Shown here one piece after another: positions 22,072 through 30,549 of a stretch of DNA of 48,752 nt. The translations under genes and the position numbers were made by a program. Source of the stretch: Candidatus Borkfalkia faecavium (lineage in GTDB: Bacteria > Bacillota > Clostridia > Christensenellales > Borkfalkiaceae); contig DXEW01000034.1 of NCBI GenBank assembly GCA_019114755.1, forward strand, positions 1 to 48,752, read 5' to 3'. The number at the start of each line of letters is the position of its first letter. The stretch's first letter is position 1. Under the pieces are notes generated by a model. That model was not told the DNA's origin. It did not search any database and saw only the letters and a program-made list of their open reading frames with translations.

Positions 22072-23211
22072 TCAGTAGAAGAGCGACATGAGCTCGTCCG
22101 CCGCCCCTGCCATCAGCCCGTACTTGTTGTATAAGGTCATGACGGTGAAGCGGTCACGGATCTTATAGCAGTTGAAGAGCATATCGCGCACGGTATCCGC
22201 CGAAACGCCGATCTGCGAAAAGCGGGTGGGGCAGCCGAGGGAAGAGAGCACCTCCCCCACCCACGCGGAGTCGGGGAGCGCTTCGGCAAGCGAGACGGCC
22301 GCCTCTTTGCCGGGGAACGCCTGCGGGATCGTTTGCAGGCGGTGGTACATGTGCAGCGACACCATCGTGCCCAGCCCCACCTTGACCCCGTGCAGGGGGA
22401 TGGGCTGGCCGCGGCGCAGAAAGTCCATCTCTAAAAAGTGCGACATGTGGTGCTCCGCGCCGCTGGCGGGGCGGGAATTGCCGGCGATGACCATGGCGTA
22501 GCCGGAGATGAGCAGGGCGCGCATCAGGCTGTCGATCCCCTCTCTTCCGCAGGCGGTGATGCTGCCGATGTTGTCGACGCAGGCGGAGAGCGCCGTGCGC
22601 ATGAGCGAAGCGGCCTCTTCGTCATACTCCTCGCCCGTCAGAAGGTGCGAAAGTTTCCAGTCGGTGAGGCAGCAGAACTTGGCGAGGATGTCGCCGATGC
22701 CCGCGCCCGTCATGATGCGGGGCGCGGCGCAGAGGATATCGAAGTCGATGAGGATATCCGACACCGTTTGGGCGTTTTCGGTGATCTTGAACCCCTTTTT
22801 GATGAGCGGGGTGACGCCCGAGGTGAAGCCGTCCATACTGGCGGCGGTGGCGAGCACGCCGCACTTCTTCCCCAAATGGAAGGTGGTGTATTTGGCGATG
22901 TCGTTGAGGGTGCCGGCGCCCACGGCGAGCACATAATCGCTGCCACCGATGGCGGAGGAGACGCGGGCGCACGTCTTTTCGTCGGCGACGGGTTCGCGCT
23001 CTTCCAGCACAAACAGGCGCGCCTTGACGCCCGCGGCGCGAAGGGAGCCGAGCATGGGCTGCGCGTAGATTTGCGTGTTCAAGTCGCACAGCACCATCAC
23101 ATCTTTGCCCTGCATGCGGGAAAGAAAGGAGGGAAAGCCCCCTTCCTGCTTATACTCGGCATGAATGCCGAACTTTTCAGACAATTTGCAGATATCTGTC
23201 ACGTTTTCCAT
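22072..23211 (-). CDS. egsA: sn-glycerol-1-phosphate dehydrogenase (EgsA/AraM family)
   Basis: 379 residues from the ATG at 23211; the frame stays open far upstream but that part is antisense to other genes. It resembles B. subtilis AraM/EgsA, an NAD(P)-dependent enzyme reducing dihydroxyacetone phosphate to sn-glycerol-1-phosphate. Motifs: VGAGTLNDIAKYTTF, TAASMDGFTSGVTPL, GAGIGDILAKFCCLTDW, then SRPASGAEHHMSHFLEM and LHGVKVGLG carrying the metal-binding His residues. In Bacillus the gene lies inside the arabinose operon; here arabinose genes lie 5-10 kb away. The promoter places the transcript start at the ATG itself, suggesting a leaderless mRNA. Confidence 0.9.
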   Translation of the reverse strand: MENVTDICKLSEKFGIHAEYKQEGGFPSFLSRMQGKDVMVLCDLNTQIYAQPMLGSLRAAGVKARLFVLEEREPVADEKTCARVSSAIGGSDYVLAVGAGTLNDIAKYTTFHLGKKCGVLATAASMDGFTSGVTPLIKKGFKITENAQTVSDILIDFDILCAAPRIMTGAGIGDILAKFCCLTDWKLSHLLTGEEYDEEAASLMRTALSACVDNIGSITACGREGIDSLMRALLISGYAMVIAGNSRPASGAEHHMSHFLEMDFLRRGQPIPLHGVKVGLGTMVSLHMYHRLQTIPQAFPGKEAAVSLAEALPDSAWVGEVLSSLGCPTRFSQIGVSADTVRDMLFNCYKIRDRFTVMTLYNKYGLMAGAADELMSLFY

Positions 23212-23218
23212 ACTTAAA

Positions 23219-23247
23219 ATTGTAGCACAACCGCGGGGCAAGGTCAA
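23219..23247 (-). promoter_or_regulatory. promoter of egsA, start site at or next to the ATG
   Basis: On the minus strand TTGACC (23242-23247), 17-base spacer, TACAAT (23219-23224), then seven bases and ATG (23211). No Shine-Dalgarno sequence fits in between. Confidence 0.75.
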
Positions 23248-23268
23248 CCGAAATGCGAAAATTTTGCA

Positions 23269-23297
23269 TTGACAGAAAAATTTTCGGGTGGTATAAT
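23269..23297 (+). promoter_or_regulatory. consensus promoter of the thioesterase gene
   Basis: TTGACA (23269-23274), exact 17-base spacer, TATAAT (23292-23297): a perfect match to the sigma-A consensus, back to back with the egsA promoter 21 bases away. Confidence 0.85.
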
Positions 23298-23376
23298 GGC
23301 AGAAGAGACATAACCAAGCCAAAAGGGCGCATGGTGCTTCCAAAAAATAAAGAGCCGCCGCCCGAAGGAGGAATGA

Positions 23377-23814
23377 ATGAACTTTTTGCCCTACCGCCAC
23401 AAGGCGCAGTATTACGAGACGGATACCATGAAGATCGTGCACCACTCCAACTACATCCGCTGGATGGAAGAGGCGCGGGTGGATATGCTGGAGCAGATGG
23501 GGCTCGGCTACGACGCCATGGAAAGAGAGGGCGTTTTGAGCCCCGTGCTGTCGGTGGAGTGCGAATACAAGTCGATGACGCGCTTCCCCGAAACGGTGGA
23601 GATAACCGTGCGGCTTACCCGCTATACGGGGGTGAAGTTCGAGCTGGAATACGAGATGCGGGATGCCGCCTCCGGCACCCTGCGCGCAAAGGGCAAAAGC
23701 GCCCACTGCTTTATCGACCAGAGCGGCAGGCCCGTCTCGCTGCGGCGCAAGTTCCCAGCCTGGGATGCGCTGTTCAAGTCGTATGCGGAAAATCAGGCTC
23801 CCCCTGTTCAATGA
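23377..23814 (+). CDS. acyl-CoA thioesterase, YbgC/4HBT hot-dog family
   Basis: 145 residues, one hot-dog domain. The motif YYETDTMKIVHHSNYIRWMEEAR (as YYETDTMKIVHHSNY, IRWMEEAR; residues 12-34) contains the catalytic-site Asp and the HxNY signature of YbgC/4-hydroxybenzoyl-CoA thioesterases, which cleave short acyl-CoA or acyl-ACP. Start from GGAGG five bases before the second of two overlapping ATG codons. Strong own promoter and terminator: a single-gene unit. Physiological substrate unknown. Confidence 0.88.
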   Translation: MNFLPYRHKAQYYETDTMKIVHHSNYIRWMEEARVDMLEQMGLGYDAMEREGVLSPVLSVECEYKSMTRFPETVEITVRLTRYTGVKFELEYEMRDAASGTLRAKGKSAHCFIDQSGRPVSLRRKFPAWDALFKSYAENQAPPVQ

Positions 23815-23841
23815 GCGCACTTTCGGGGCACCGACGTCCGA

Positions 23842-23878
23842 GCGGGCGCCCTTCCGCAAGGGAGGGCGCCCGCTTTTT
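23842..23878 (+). terminator. terminator cassette copy 1 (after thioesterase)
   Basis: Stem GCGGGCGCCCT/AGGGCGCCCGC around a small inner hairpin TTCCGCAAGGG, then TTTTT. Nearly identical to 25544-25579. Confidence 0.92.
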
Positions 23879-24017
23879 GTTTTGCCCGAACGGACGTTTT
23901 TTGAAGAGAGACCCGGACGGGCGGCCTTGCCCGCTTTGCGGCGCCCTTTTTGGGCGGCTTTTGCCCGATTTTCAGAGAGATTCCTAAAACTTGGGAGCAA
24001 AATACGCCCCTTCTGCC

Positions 24018-24046
24018 TTGAAAACATATCCCGCATATGGTAAAAT
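24018..24046 (+). promoter_or_regulatory. promoter of the HTH membrane regulator
   Basis: TTGAAA (24018-24023), 17-base spacer, TAAAAT (24041-24046), 33 bases upstream of the ATG. Confidence 0.75.
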
Positions 24047-24079
24047 GTTCGGCGAAGAACGACAAGAGGTGAACAGACA

Positions 24080-25495
24080 ATGACGAAGACGGATGTGGGC
24101 GGGTTCCTTGCCGCCCTGAGAAAAGCAAAGGGATATACGCAGGCGGAAGCGGCGGAGCTTTTGGGCGTTTCCAACAAGACGGTGAGCAACTGGGAGACGG
24201 GCGTGAGCAGCCCCGACATCTCTATGCTGCCCGCCCTCGCCGAGCTGTACGGCGTGACCTGCGACGAGATCGCCCGCGGGCAGCGCATCGCCCCCGCGGA
24301 GAGCGAAAGAGCGACGAGCGCCAAGCGCGAAAAGGCGATGGCGCGGCTGCTGGAAAAACAGCGCGCCGACCTGTTTGCCGCCTGCTGCATCTGCGGCGGG
24401 CTGACGGTGCTGGGCATCATCCTCGCCCTCGCCGTCGGCTGCGGGGCGCTGGAAAGCCTGATCGGCTTTTTTGTGGGGCTGATCCCCATCGCCGCCTCGG
24501 CGGTAACGGCGGCGGTGATGGTGCGGCGCATCCGCTTTGCCGCCGGCGGCGAGGCGGAGAGCGCGGGGCAGGCGAAGCTGCTGCGCGCGGCGGACAGTTC
24601 GCTGTTCTGGCTGCTGCTGGCGGACATCGCCGCCTTCGGCTTCATCTTTCCGCACGCCTTCGCGCCCGTGCATACGGGGCTGAACTTGGAAGACGCCCTG
24701 CTCGCGGGAACGGCCGCGGCGCTGCTGTTTGCGGCTGCGGCAGCCGTCATCTATGCCGTCGCCCGCGCCGCGCGCAAAAATAAGGCGGTGCAGGCGGCGG
24801 TGGCGGCGGGATCGGTGCCGCCCGAACGGGCAAAGGCGATGCGGCGCCGCTCGCTCCTGCCCGTGTGGCTGTTTGCCCTGCCTTCGACAGCGGCCATCCT
24901 GCTATGCCCCTTCCTTTTCGTACTCGCCGCCAACGTGACCGTCTATATAGAAGGCGACAAGACGAACACGTTCGATACCGTGCAGGAGATGGAAGCCTTT
25001 GCCGAAGAGAGCGAACTGTTTGCAGACTTTGCCCACGAGCTCGTCTCCGAAGAGGAGCCGCAAGAAGGCGAGGCTGACCGCTGCGCCCTCGTGTACCGCT
25101 TTGCGGAAGCGCCCGCAGAGCTGCTCGCTTACTACAACTATGAAGAGCGGGAGGACGGCCTCTATGTGACCGTCTACGAATACAGTTACGAGGCGGTGAC
25201 AGAAGAAGGAACAAAGACGCATGAGCTTTTGGCCCGCAACCCTAAGCTGCAGGGCGGCGTGGAACAGATCGAAGCCGACGAAGCATGGGGCGTATGCTCT
25301 ATCCGCTATGCGCCCGACCTGCAGACCTCCGCCACCGTCCGCCTGCGGAGCATGCTGCAAAGCGGGCTGTACGCGGGCGCCATAGGCTTCGGCTGCCTGT
25401 ACCTTATTTACCTCGCCGTGAGCATCCCCCTCTACGCCCGCAAGAAAAAGCAGTGGCTCCGCGAGGAAGATGCGAAGAAAAATGCGGCAAACTGA
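24080..25495 (+). CDS. XRE-type helix-turn-helix protein with membrane domain
   Basis: 471 residues. The N-terminal ~60 residues are an HTH_3 domain: FLAALRKAKGYTQAEAAELL followed by GVSNKTVSNWETGVSSPD and LPALAELYGVTCDEI. Then come hydrophobic segments near residues 100-150 (two), 175-195, 210-235 and 260-285, an extracytoplasmic acidic domain of about 150 residues, and a last membrane segment near 435-460 (YAGAIGFGCLYLIYLAV). The protein could sense an envelope or external signal and bind DNA from the membrane; targets are unknown. RBS AGAGGTGA. It is flanked by promoter and terminator as a single unit. Confidence 0.85.
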   Translation: MTKTDVGGFLAALRKAKGYTQAEAAELLGVSNKTVSNWETGVSSPDISMLPALAELYGVTCDEIARGQRIAPAESERATSAKREKAMARLLEKQRADLFAACCICGGLTVLGIILALAVGCGALESLIGFFVGLIPIAASAVTAAVMVRRIRFAAGGEAESAGQAKLLRAADSSLFWLLLADIAAFGFIFPHAFAPVHTGLNLEDALLAGTAAALLFAAAAAVIYAVARAARKNKAVQAAVAAGSVPPERAKAMRRRSLLPVWLFALPSTAAILLCPFLFVLAANVTVYIEGDKTNTFDTVQEMEAFAEESELFADFAHELVSEEEPQEGEADRCALVYRFAEAPAELLAYYNYEEREDGLYVTVYEYSYEAVTEEGTKTHELLARNPKLQGGVEQIEADEAWGVCSIRYAPDLQTSATVRLRSMLQSGLYAGAIGFGCLYLIYLAVSIPLYARKKKQWLREEDAKKNAAN

Positions 25496-25543
25496 GCACC
25501 TGCGGCAAGGCAGTTGCGCGCAAAAAGACAGGAAAACGCAGCG

Positions 25544-25579
25544 GCGGGCGCCCTTCCGCAAGGGAGGGCGCCCGCTTTT
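25544..25579 (+). terminator. terminator cassette copy 2 (after the HTH gene)
   Basis: Same stem GCGGGCGCCCT/AGGGCGCCCGC and same inner sequence as 23842-23878, followed by TTTT and a TTTTGCTTTG-type run. Confidence 0.9.
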
Positions 25580-25627
25580 GTTTTGCTTTGTTCTGCTTTG
25601 TTTTGCCCGCGCCGCACTTTTGCGCGC

Positions 25628-25960
25628 TTACAGGCTGTTCATGGCGCCGACGATGGTCGACAAAAAGTTCTCTTCGCCGACGGTGTTGACCTTGAAAAAG
25701 GTCGCTTGGCTGCCTCCCGCCGTGATGGCGGAAATTTTATATACGCCGTTGGAACCCGCCACCGTGACCGCCATGCTGACGCGGTTAGATCCAAACCAAC
25801 TGTAGCGCTCGTACACGCGCACCACGCACTCGTATCCCTCGCCCGAAAGGACGCTCTCTTCTTCAAACGAGGCGGACATGCTGCCGTTCATCACGGCGTC
25901 GTGCAAGGTCTTTACAATAGTTTGGAAGTCGCCTTTGACCGTGCGCTCCGCTCTTGCCAT
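25628..25960 (-). CDS. small conserved protein, DUF6054-like
   Basis: 110 residues, no signal peptide or membrane segment. Contains VVRVYERYSWFGSNRVSM, ISAITAGGSQATFFKVNT and GEENFL, a pattern I associate with the uncharacterised DUF6054 family of Firmicutes; that family link is from memory and tentative. ATG preceded by GGAGG with 8-base spacing. Lies 35 bases downstream of the alpha-galactosidase-like gene, so probably co-transcribed. Confidence 0.75.
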   Translation of the reverse strand: MARAERTVKGDFQTIVKTLHDAVMNGSMSASFEEESVLSGEGYECVVRVYERYSWFGSNRVSMAVTVAGSNGVYKISAITAGGSQATFFKVNTVGEENFLSTIVGAMNSL

Positions 25961-25995
25961 ATCCCCTTCCTCCTCAAATCGATATGCGCGCCGCC

Positions 25996-28053
25996 CTATT
26001 CGCTCTTTTCAAACAAAAAGGCGCCCGCCGTGTATTCGGACTTGGGCGAAAAGCGCAGAGCGCCCCCCTGCAGCGAAAAGTCAAGCGTGGTATATGCCCC
26101 CGCCAGGCGCCAGCCGGAAACGTCTGCCTCCGCCCGCGCGTAGGGGCGGCGGAAAAAGTGCGCCAGCAGCAGCATGCGCCTGCCGTCCGCCGATACCTTT
26201 TTGTACAGCTGGCAGCCGCGCGGGTCGCGGTAGTACTTGACGTCGCAGTATATTTCGGCGATGCTGCCCGTGCGGACGACCTCTTTGACGGCGTTGTAGA
26301 ATTCGATGCCCTCGCGGATCTTCGCCTTTTGCGCCGCGCCGATCTTATGCACATCGCCCGAGACGCAGATGCGGCCGAACATCGCCGCCGTCATCGACCA
26401 GACGATGCGGTCGATGGAGTCGCCCTCGCGGATGACCGCCCAGATCTGGCTCTGCCGCGCGGGGACGACGCGGGAGACGTTGGCGGCGACCAGCGGGATC
26501 TCGTTGCATTCGTGCGCGTCGGAAAAGCTGCACATCGACACCTTGCTCATGCGCAGCGGCTCGATGCGGGAGCCCCCCGAAGAGCAGTTTTCAATGACGA
26601 TGCCCGGCACCGCCGCTTCCAGCCTGTCAAGCCACGAAAGGCTCTCTTCTGCCACCTGCCGCCCCGCCTCGCCGAGGCTTTCCGCCCCGTCGCAGCCCAT
26701 GCCGTAGTTGTCGTTGTAGTCGATCTTGATATAGCCGAAGCCGTTTTCGCGCAGAAAATCGCACATCTTTTCCTGTATGTACGCCTGCACGGCGGGCTTG
26801 CGCAGGTCGAAAAAGCGCCTGTTTTTGCTGGTGAGGGTGACGCCGTCGCGCGAGAGGAGCATTTCCGGTTTGCGGAATGCCTTGCTGTCTCGCCCCGCCA
26901 CCTCGAACTCGAACCACAACCCCGGCAGCATGCCGCGGCTTCGGATCATTTGGGCGACGGCGCCGATGCCGCGGGGGAACAGCTCTTTGTTCTGCTCCCA
27001 ATCGCCCGTGGCGTTGCACCAGCCGCAGTCGTCCGGCTTGTACCAGCCGCAGTCGATGACGAAATAGTCGAAGGGGATGCCCTCGACGGCGCGGAGGATG
27101 GAAGCGATGTTCTCTTCGCTCGGCACCCCCCAGGTGGTACAGTATTCGTTGAAGAGGACGGGCATGTTCTCTTCGCTTGCGGGAAGGCACAGGCGGGCGT
27201 CCTGATAGCGCAGAAGGTCGTTGCAGGCGTCTTCGAGGGAGCCGAAGCGGACGCGCACAAAGGCGCGGTGGGTGCAAAAGCTTTCCCCCGCCCCGATGCG
27301 CTTGTACCAATGGCCGAACTCGCGGTCGGCGAGCCCGCCCGAGAGGGCGCAGGTCTCCTTCTCCTTATACACCTCCATCTGCCAGCTGTACGGCGCTTCG
27401 ATGGCGGCGGCGAGGATGAAGCCGCTCCCCTCGTCGCAGAGGGCGGCGAAGGGATACCAGCCGCGGTTCGGCATGCTGCCCACCTGGCCGAAGCGCTCGG
27501 CCTTGACGCCGTAGCGCCCCCAGCTCATGTCTAAGCCGAGGTCGCAGAACTCGTCTTCCTTGAGGCGGCATTCGCGGCTCCAGGCGCTGGTCATGCGGAC
27601 GAGCTTGAGGCCTTCGTCCGTTATCCTGCCCGCGGAGGGGGCGAAGATGCCGCTGAGGGAAAAGCTCTGCAGGCTTTCCAGCACCTGCTCTTTGCCCGTG
27701 TGGTTTTGGTATTCGACGAAGATGCAGAATACCCCCGTAGCGGCGTCGTAAGCGAGGGTGTGGATATATTCGTTGCCCTGCCCGTCGGCAAGGCGGGTGA
27801 CGACGGTATCCCCTTCCCGCCGCTGCTCCGCGATCGTGAGCAGCACGGACGACATGTTGCGCATGGTGACGCCCTGCGTGTAGTCGACGAGGTTATACGC
27901 CCCGCGCAGGGAGACCTGCACCATGCTGTCGCAGGAGAGCTCGTCGGGGTCGGCGGAAACGGAGACAGGCAGCAGGCACAGCCCCGTGCCGAAGCCCTGC
28001 ATCTGTACATAATAAGCGGCGGTATCGCCGAAGATGTATTTACGGTATAACAT
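25996..28053 (-). CDS. GH36-family alpha-galactosidase-like glycoside hydrolase
   Basis: 685 residues from the ATG at 28053; a TTG at 28071 would add six residues, and neither has a clear ribosome site. Beta-sandwich N-terminal region, then a TIM barrel with family segments YFVIDCGWY, GLWFEFEV, GYIKIDYNDNYG (nucleophile Asp in KIDYN, residue ~454), ENCSSGGSRIEP and CSFSDAHE (acid/base region). GH36 enzymes release alpha-linked galactose or N-acetylgalactosamine. No signal peptide, so it acts on imported oligosaccharide. Downstream of araBDA in the same direction, suggesting plant-polysaccharide use. Linkage specificity not deducible. Confidence 0.87.
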   Translation of the reverse strand: MLYRKYIFGDTAAYYVQMQGFGTGLCLLPVSVSADPDELSCDSMVQVSLRGAYNLVDYTQGVTMRNMSSVLLTIAEQRREGDTVVTRLADGQGNEYIHTLAYDAATGVFCIFVEYQNHTGKEQVLESLQSFSLSGIFAPSAGRITDEGLKLVRMTSAWSRECRLKEDEFCDLGLDMSWGRYGVKAERFGQVGSMPNRGWYPFAALCDEGSGFILAAAIEAPYSWQMEVYKEKETCALSGGLADREFGHWYKRIGAGESFCTHRAFVRVRFGSLEDACNDLLRYQDARLCLPASEENMPVLFNEYCTTWGVPSEENIASILRAVEGIPFDYFVIDCGWYKPDDCGWCNATGDWEQNKELFPRGIGAVAQMIRSRGMLPGLWFEFEVAGRDSKAFRKPEMLLSRDGVTLTSKNRRFFDLRKPAVQAYIQEKMCDFLRENGFGYIKIDYNDNYGMGCDGAESLGEAGRQVAEESLSWLDRLEAAVPGIVIENCSSGGSRIEPLRMSKVSMCSFSDAHECNEIPLVAANVSRVVPARQSQIWAVIREGDSIDRIVWSMTAAMFGRICVSGDVHKIGAAQKAKIREGIEFYNAVKEVVRTGSIAEIYCDVKYYRDPRGCQLYKKVSADGRRMLLLAHFFRRPYARAEADVSGWRLAGAYTTLDFSLQGGALRFSPKSEYTAGAFLFEKSE

Positions 28054-28112
28054 AGGCTTGTAAATCTTCAAATGATATGACTTTGAATTGGTGTTTGAAA
28101 AAACCGCATCAA

Positions 28113-28209
28113 GAAAAAATGTAAAATGTAGAATGTAAAATGTAGAATTGAGGATGGTTAAAAAAGTATTTTATTTTCTTTCCATAATTTACCATTCTAC
28201 ATTTTTTGC
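28113..28209. repeat. F1 heptamer repeats in inverted arrangement
   Basis: Left arm AAAAAATGTAAAATGTAGAA and right arm CATTCTACATTTTTT enclose about 50 AT-rich bases, so the unit can form a long hairpin. It lies between araA and the GH36 gene. Confidence 0.7.
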
Positions 28210-28240
28210 CGTGTTCGGAACGGCTTTAACGTTCCAGACA

Positions 28241-28352
28241 AGATCCCTCGACTGGCGCTTAGGATGACAAGGTGGGTATTCGTTTTCAGAGATCCTTCGG
28301 CTTGCTTCGCTCGCTCAGGATGACAGGAAAGGCGCTCCTTAGGATGACAGGA
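28241..28352. repeat. F2 repeats (GATCC-TTCG...CTCAGGATGACA)
   Basis: Two to three degenerate copies of GATCCTTCGGCTTGCTTCGC followed by TCGCTCAGGATGACAGG. Related copies: 30030-30248, 31340-31375 and, inverted, 48384-48419. Confidence 0.75.
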
Positions 28353-28413
28353 TAAACAGCCTCGCGAACGAAGAAAGGGGCAGCGGCGCCGCCCCCTTCC
28401 GGATCATAGCAAA

Positions 28414-29871
28414 TTATTTGCGCTTCCAGACGATATCCGACCACTGCAGGTCTTTTTTGAACTGCTCGATCTTGGTGTTTTCGTCGATGAGGACGACCTC
28501 GATTCCCCACATGTTGCCGAGGTCTACCATTTCCTGCGCGGTGATCTGCGACGAGACGACGGTGTGGTGCGCGCCGCCCGCATAGATCCATGCTGCCACG
28601 CCCTCTTTGAAGTTGGGCTGATATTTCCACATCAGGCCGCCGACGGGCAGGTTGGGCATCTTGTGCGGGTACTTGACCAGCTCGATCTTCTGCACGATGA
28701 GGCGCAGGCGATCGCCCATGTCGATCATGGATACGGCGATGGCTTCGGGCGCGGAGATGCCTTCGAACACGAGGCGGGCGGGGTCAGACTTGCCGCCGAT
28801 GCCGAGCGGGTGCACCTGGATCTCGGGCTTGGTGGCGGCGAACTGCGGGGATACTTCCAGCATGTGCGCGCCCAGGCAGAGGCCGTCGGCGAGGTCGTAG
28901 GTGTAGTCTTCCATCAGGCCCGTGCCCTTCTGCCCTGCCATATACTGCATGGTGGCGCCCAGCGCCGCGATCTTCCAGTCGCCTTCGGCGCCGAAGCCGT
29001 AGCCCTTGCCCTGCAGGTCCTGAATGGCGAGGCCGGGCAGCTGGTTCATGCCGTGCAGCGAGCCGAAGTGATCGACGATGCCGATATAGCCGCCCTTGTC
29101 TTTGCAGAATTTATCGATGGCGATCTCGTACTTCGCCTGTTCGCGCACGACGTCGATGCGGTCGGTGGCCATGGTGTACTTTTGGGCATATTCCGCCATC
29201 AAAGCGTCCACCTCGGCGTCGGTGACGACGTCGATATAGTCGACAAGATCGCCCACGGGATAGTAATCGACCTGCCAGCCGAGGTCGATGTGCGCTTCCA
29301 CCTTGTCGCCCTCGGTGACGGCGACGTCGCGCATGTTGTCGGAGAAGCGGCAGACCTTGAGCTCTTTGGAGAAGGCGTAGCCGGCGGCGACTTTGCACCA
29401 GGAAGCCAGCTCTTTGAGGGCCTGTTCGTCCTTATAATAGCCGACGATCACCTTATTGTCCATGCGCAGGCGCGCCACGATGTAGCCGAATTCGCGGTCG
29501 CCGTGAGCCGCCTGGTTCTCGTTCATGAAGTCCATGTCGATGGTGTCGTACGGCAGCTTTTCGTTGTACTGGGTGGCGAAGTGGCACATGGGCTTTTGCA
29601 GCTTGGAAAGGCCGCGGATCCACATCTTCGCCGGGGAGAAGGTGTGGCACCAGGTGATGATGCCGATGCAGTCGTCGTCGGCGTTGACCTGTTTGACCGC
29701 CGCTTCGATCTCGTCGGAGCTCTTGCAGGTGGTCAGGTACTTGACGGTGACGGGCATATGCTCGTTGACGTAGTTTGCCATCTCTTCGGAGTGCTGCGCG
29801 ACGTGCTCCAACACGTCGGCGCCGTACAGCGTCTGAGAGCCTGTGATCCAGTAGACGATTTTTTCTTTCAT
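28414..29871 (-). CDS. araA: L-arabinose isomerase
   Basis: 485 residues, near the usual ~500, converting L-arabinose to L-ribulose with Mn2+. The N-terminus carries WITGSQTLYGADVL; family segments include TWCHTFSPAKMWI, HFATQYNEKLP, GAEGDWKIAALG, DYTYDL, HMLEVSP and the C-terminal AAWIYAGGAHHTVVSS with metal-ligand histidines. GAGGT lies 9 bases before the ATG. Third in the order araB, araD, araA, all minus strand, but separated from araD by 660 bases of repeats. Confidence 0.97.
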   Translation of the reverse strand: MKEKIVYWITGSQTLYGADVLEHVAQHSEEMANYVNEHMPVTVKYLTTCKSSDEIEAAVKQVNADDDCIGIITWCHTFSPAKMWIRGLSKLQKPMCHFATQYNEKLPYDTIDMDFMNENQAAHGDREFGYIVARLRMDNKVIVGYYKDEQALKELASWCKVAAGYAFSKELKVCRFSDNMRDVAVTEGDKVEAHIDLGWQVDYYPVGDLVDYIDVVTDAEVDALMAEYAQKYTMATDRIDVVREQAKYEIAIDKFCKDKGGYIGIVDHFGSLHGMNQLPGLAIQDLQGKGYGFGAEGDWKIAALGATMQYMAGQKGTGLMEDYTYDLADGLCLGAHMLEVSPQFAATKPEIQVHPLGIGGKSDPARLVFEGISAPEAIAVSMIDMGDRLRLIVQKIELVKYPHKMPNLPVGGLMWKYQPNFKEGVAAWIYAGGAHHTVVSSQITAQEMVDLGNMWGIEVVLIDENTKIEQFKKDLQWSDIVWKRK

Positions 29872-29929
29872 TTTATTTACCTCGAAAAATTTTTTTAATT
29901 TGAATGTGCCGTTGGGCGGAGCCGCCGAT

Positions 29930-30028
29930 ATAAAATTTAAAATGTAAAATTTAGAATGTAAAATTGCGGAGAGATAAAAGGATCATTTTTAAACGCATCC
30001 AAAATTCTACATTTTACACTTTTCATTT
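29930..30028. repeat. F1 heptamer repeats in inverted arrangement
   Basis: TTTAAAATGTAAAATTTAGA on the left and AAAATTCTACATTTTACAC on the right, about 40 bases apart. Lies upstream of araA. Confidence 0.7.
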
Positions 30029-30029
30029 A

Positions 30030-30331
30030 AACATGAGATCCTTCGACTGCGCATTTTTAGGCCTCCCGAAAATCGCAGCGCAGCGAGATTTTTGGGAAGA
30101 GGAGCGGCAGGCGCGGCTTGCGGATGCGCTTGCGCGCAAGATTTCTCCACTCGGTCACTCTCTACGTTCGTTCCCTCGGTCGAAATGACAAGGGTGGTAT
30201 TTTTTTCAGAGACCCGTTCGACTCGCTTCGCTCGCTCAGGGTGACAGGGGCGCACCCGCGTGCTCGCCGCGCGGGAATATAAAATGTAGAATGTAGAATG
30301 TAGAATGTAAAATTGAGGTCGCTTCAAAACA
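30030..30331. repeat. mosaic of F2, F3 and F1 repeats between araD and araA
   Basis: In order: F2 fragment (30035-30052), F3 fragment with CCCGAAAATCGCAGCG (30063-30110), GCTTGCGGATGCGCTTGCGC (30116-30135, shared with 31313-31332), two F2 copies (30141-30193 and 30208-30248) and an F1 array (30278-30318). No gene seen. Confidence 0.75.
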
Positions 30332-30549
30332 AGACTCGCGCAAGCAAAATCACATTTTTGCGCCAGCGCACCCAATTTGCCGTAAGGCTTTCGCAGGAAA
30401 GGTGAAGGCTGTGCGCATTTTATAATGGCGTGCCCCTAAAAGCGCACAGCCGAGGAAAACTCCGATTGCGCCGCCCAAAGGGCGGTCAATGGGGTTTTCT
30501 TCAAATCACGACAAATAATTTTGTCAGCTCAAAATTATTTGTGTGAACC
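30332..30549 (-). ncRNA. candidate structured RNA element, copy B (between araD and araA)
   Basis: Minus-strand reading starts GGTTCAC at 30549. P1: TCAC base, arm ACAAATAATTTTG with its exact complement, bulged C, GTGA. P2: GAAGAAAACCCCATTG with CAATCGGAGTTTTCCTC. P3: GGCTGTGCGC with GCGCACAGCC, loop with TTTTAGGGGC and TTATAAA. P4/P5 resemble those of the other copies but are less regular. The first 15 bases are coding: they supply the last four residues and stop of araD. Intact compared with copy A. Family not recognised. Confidence 0.65.

Noticed and set aside
23212-24750. Upstream extension of the egsA frame by 513 codons
   Set aside because: Antisense to the thioesterase and HTH genes; egsA has its own promoter and the homologous N-terminus begins at 23211.
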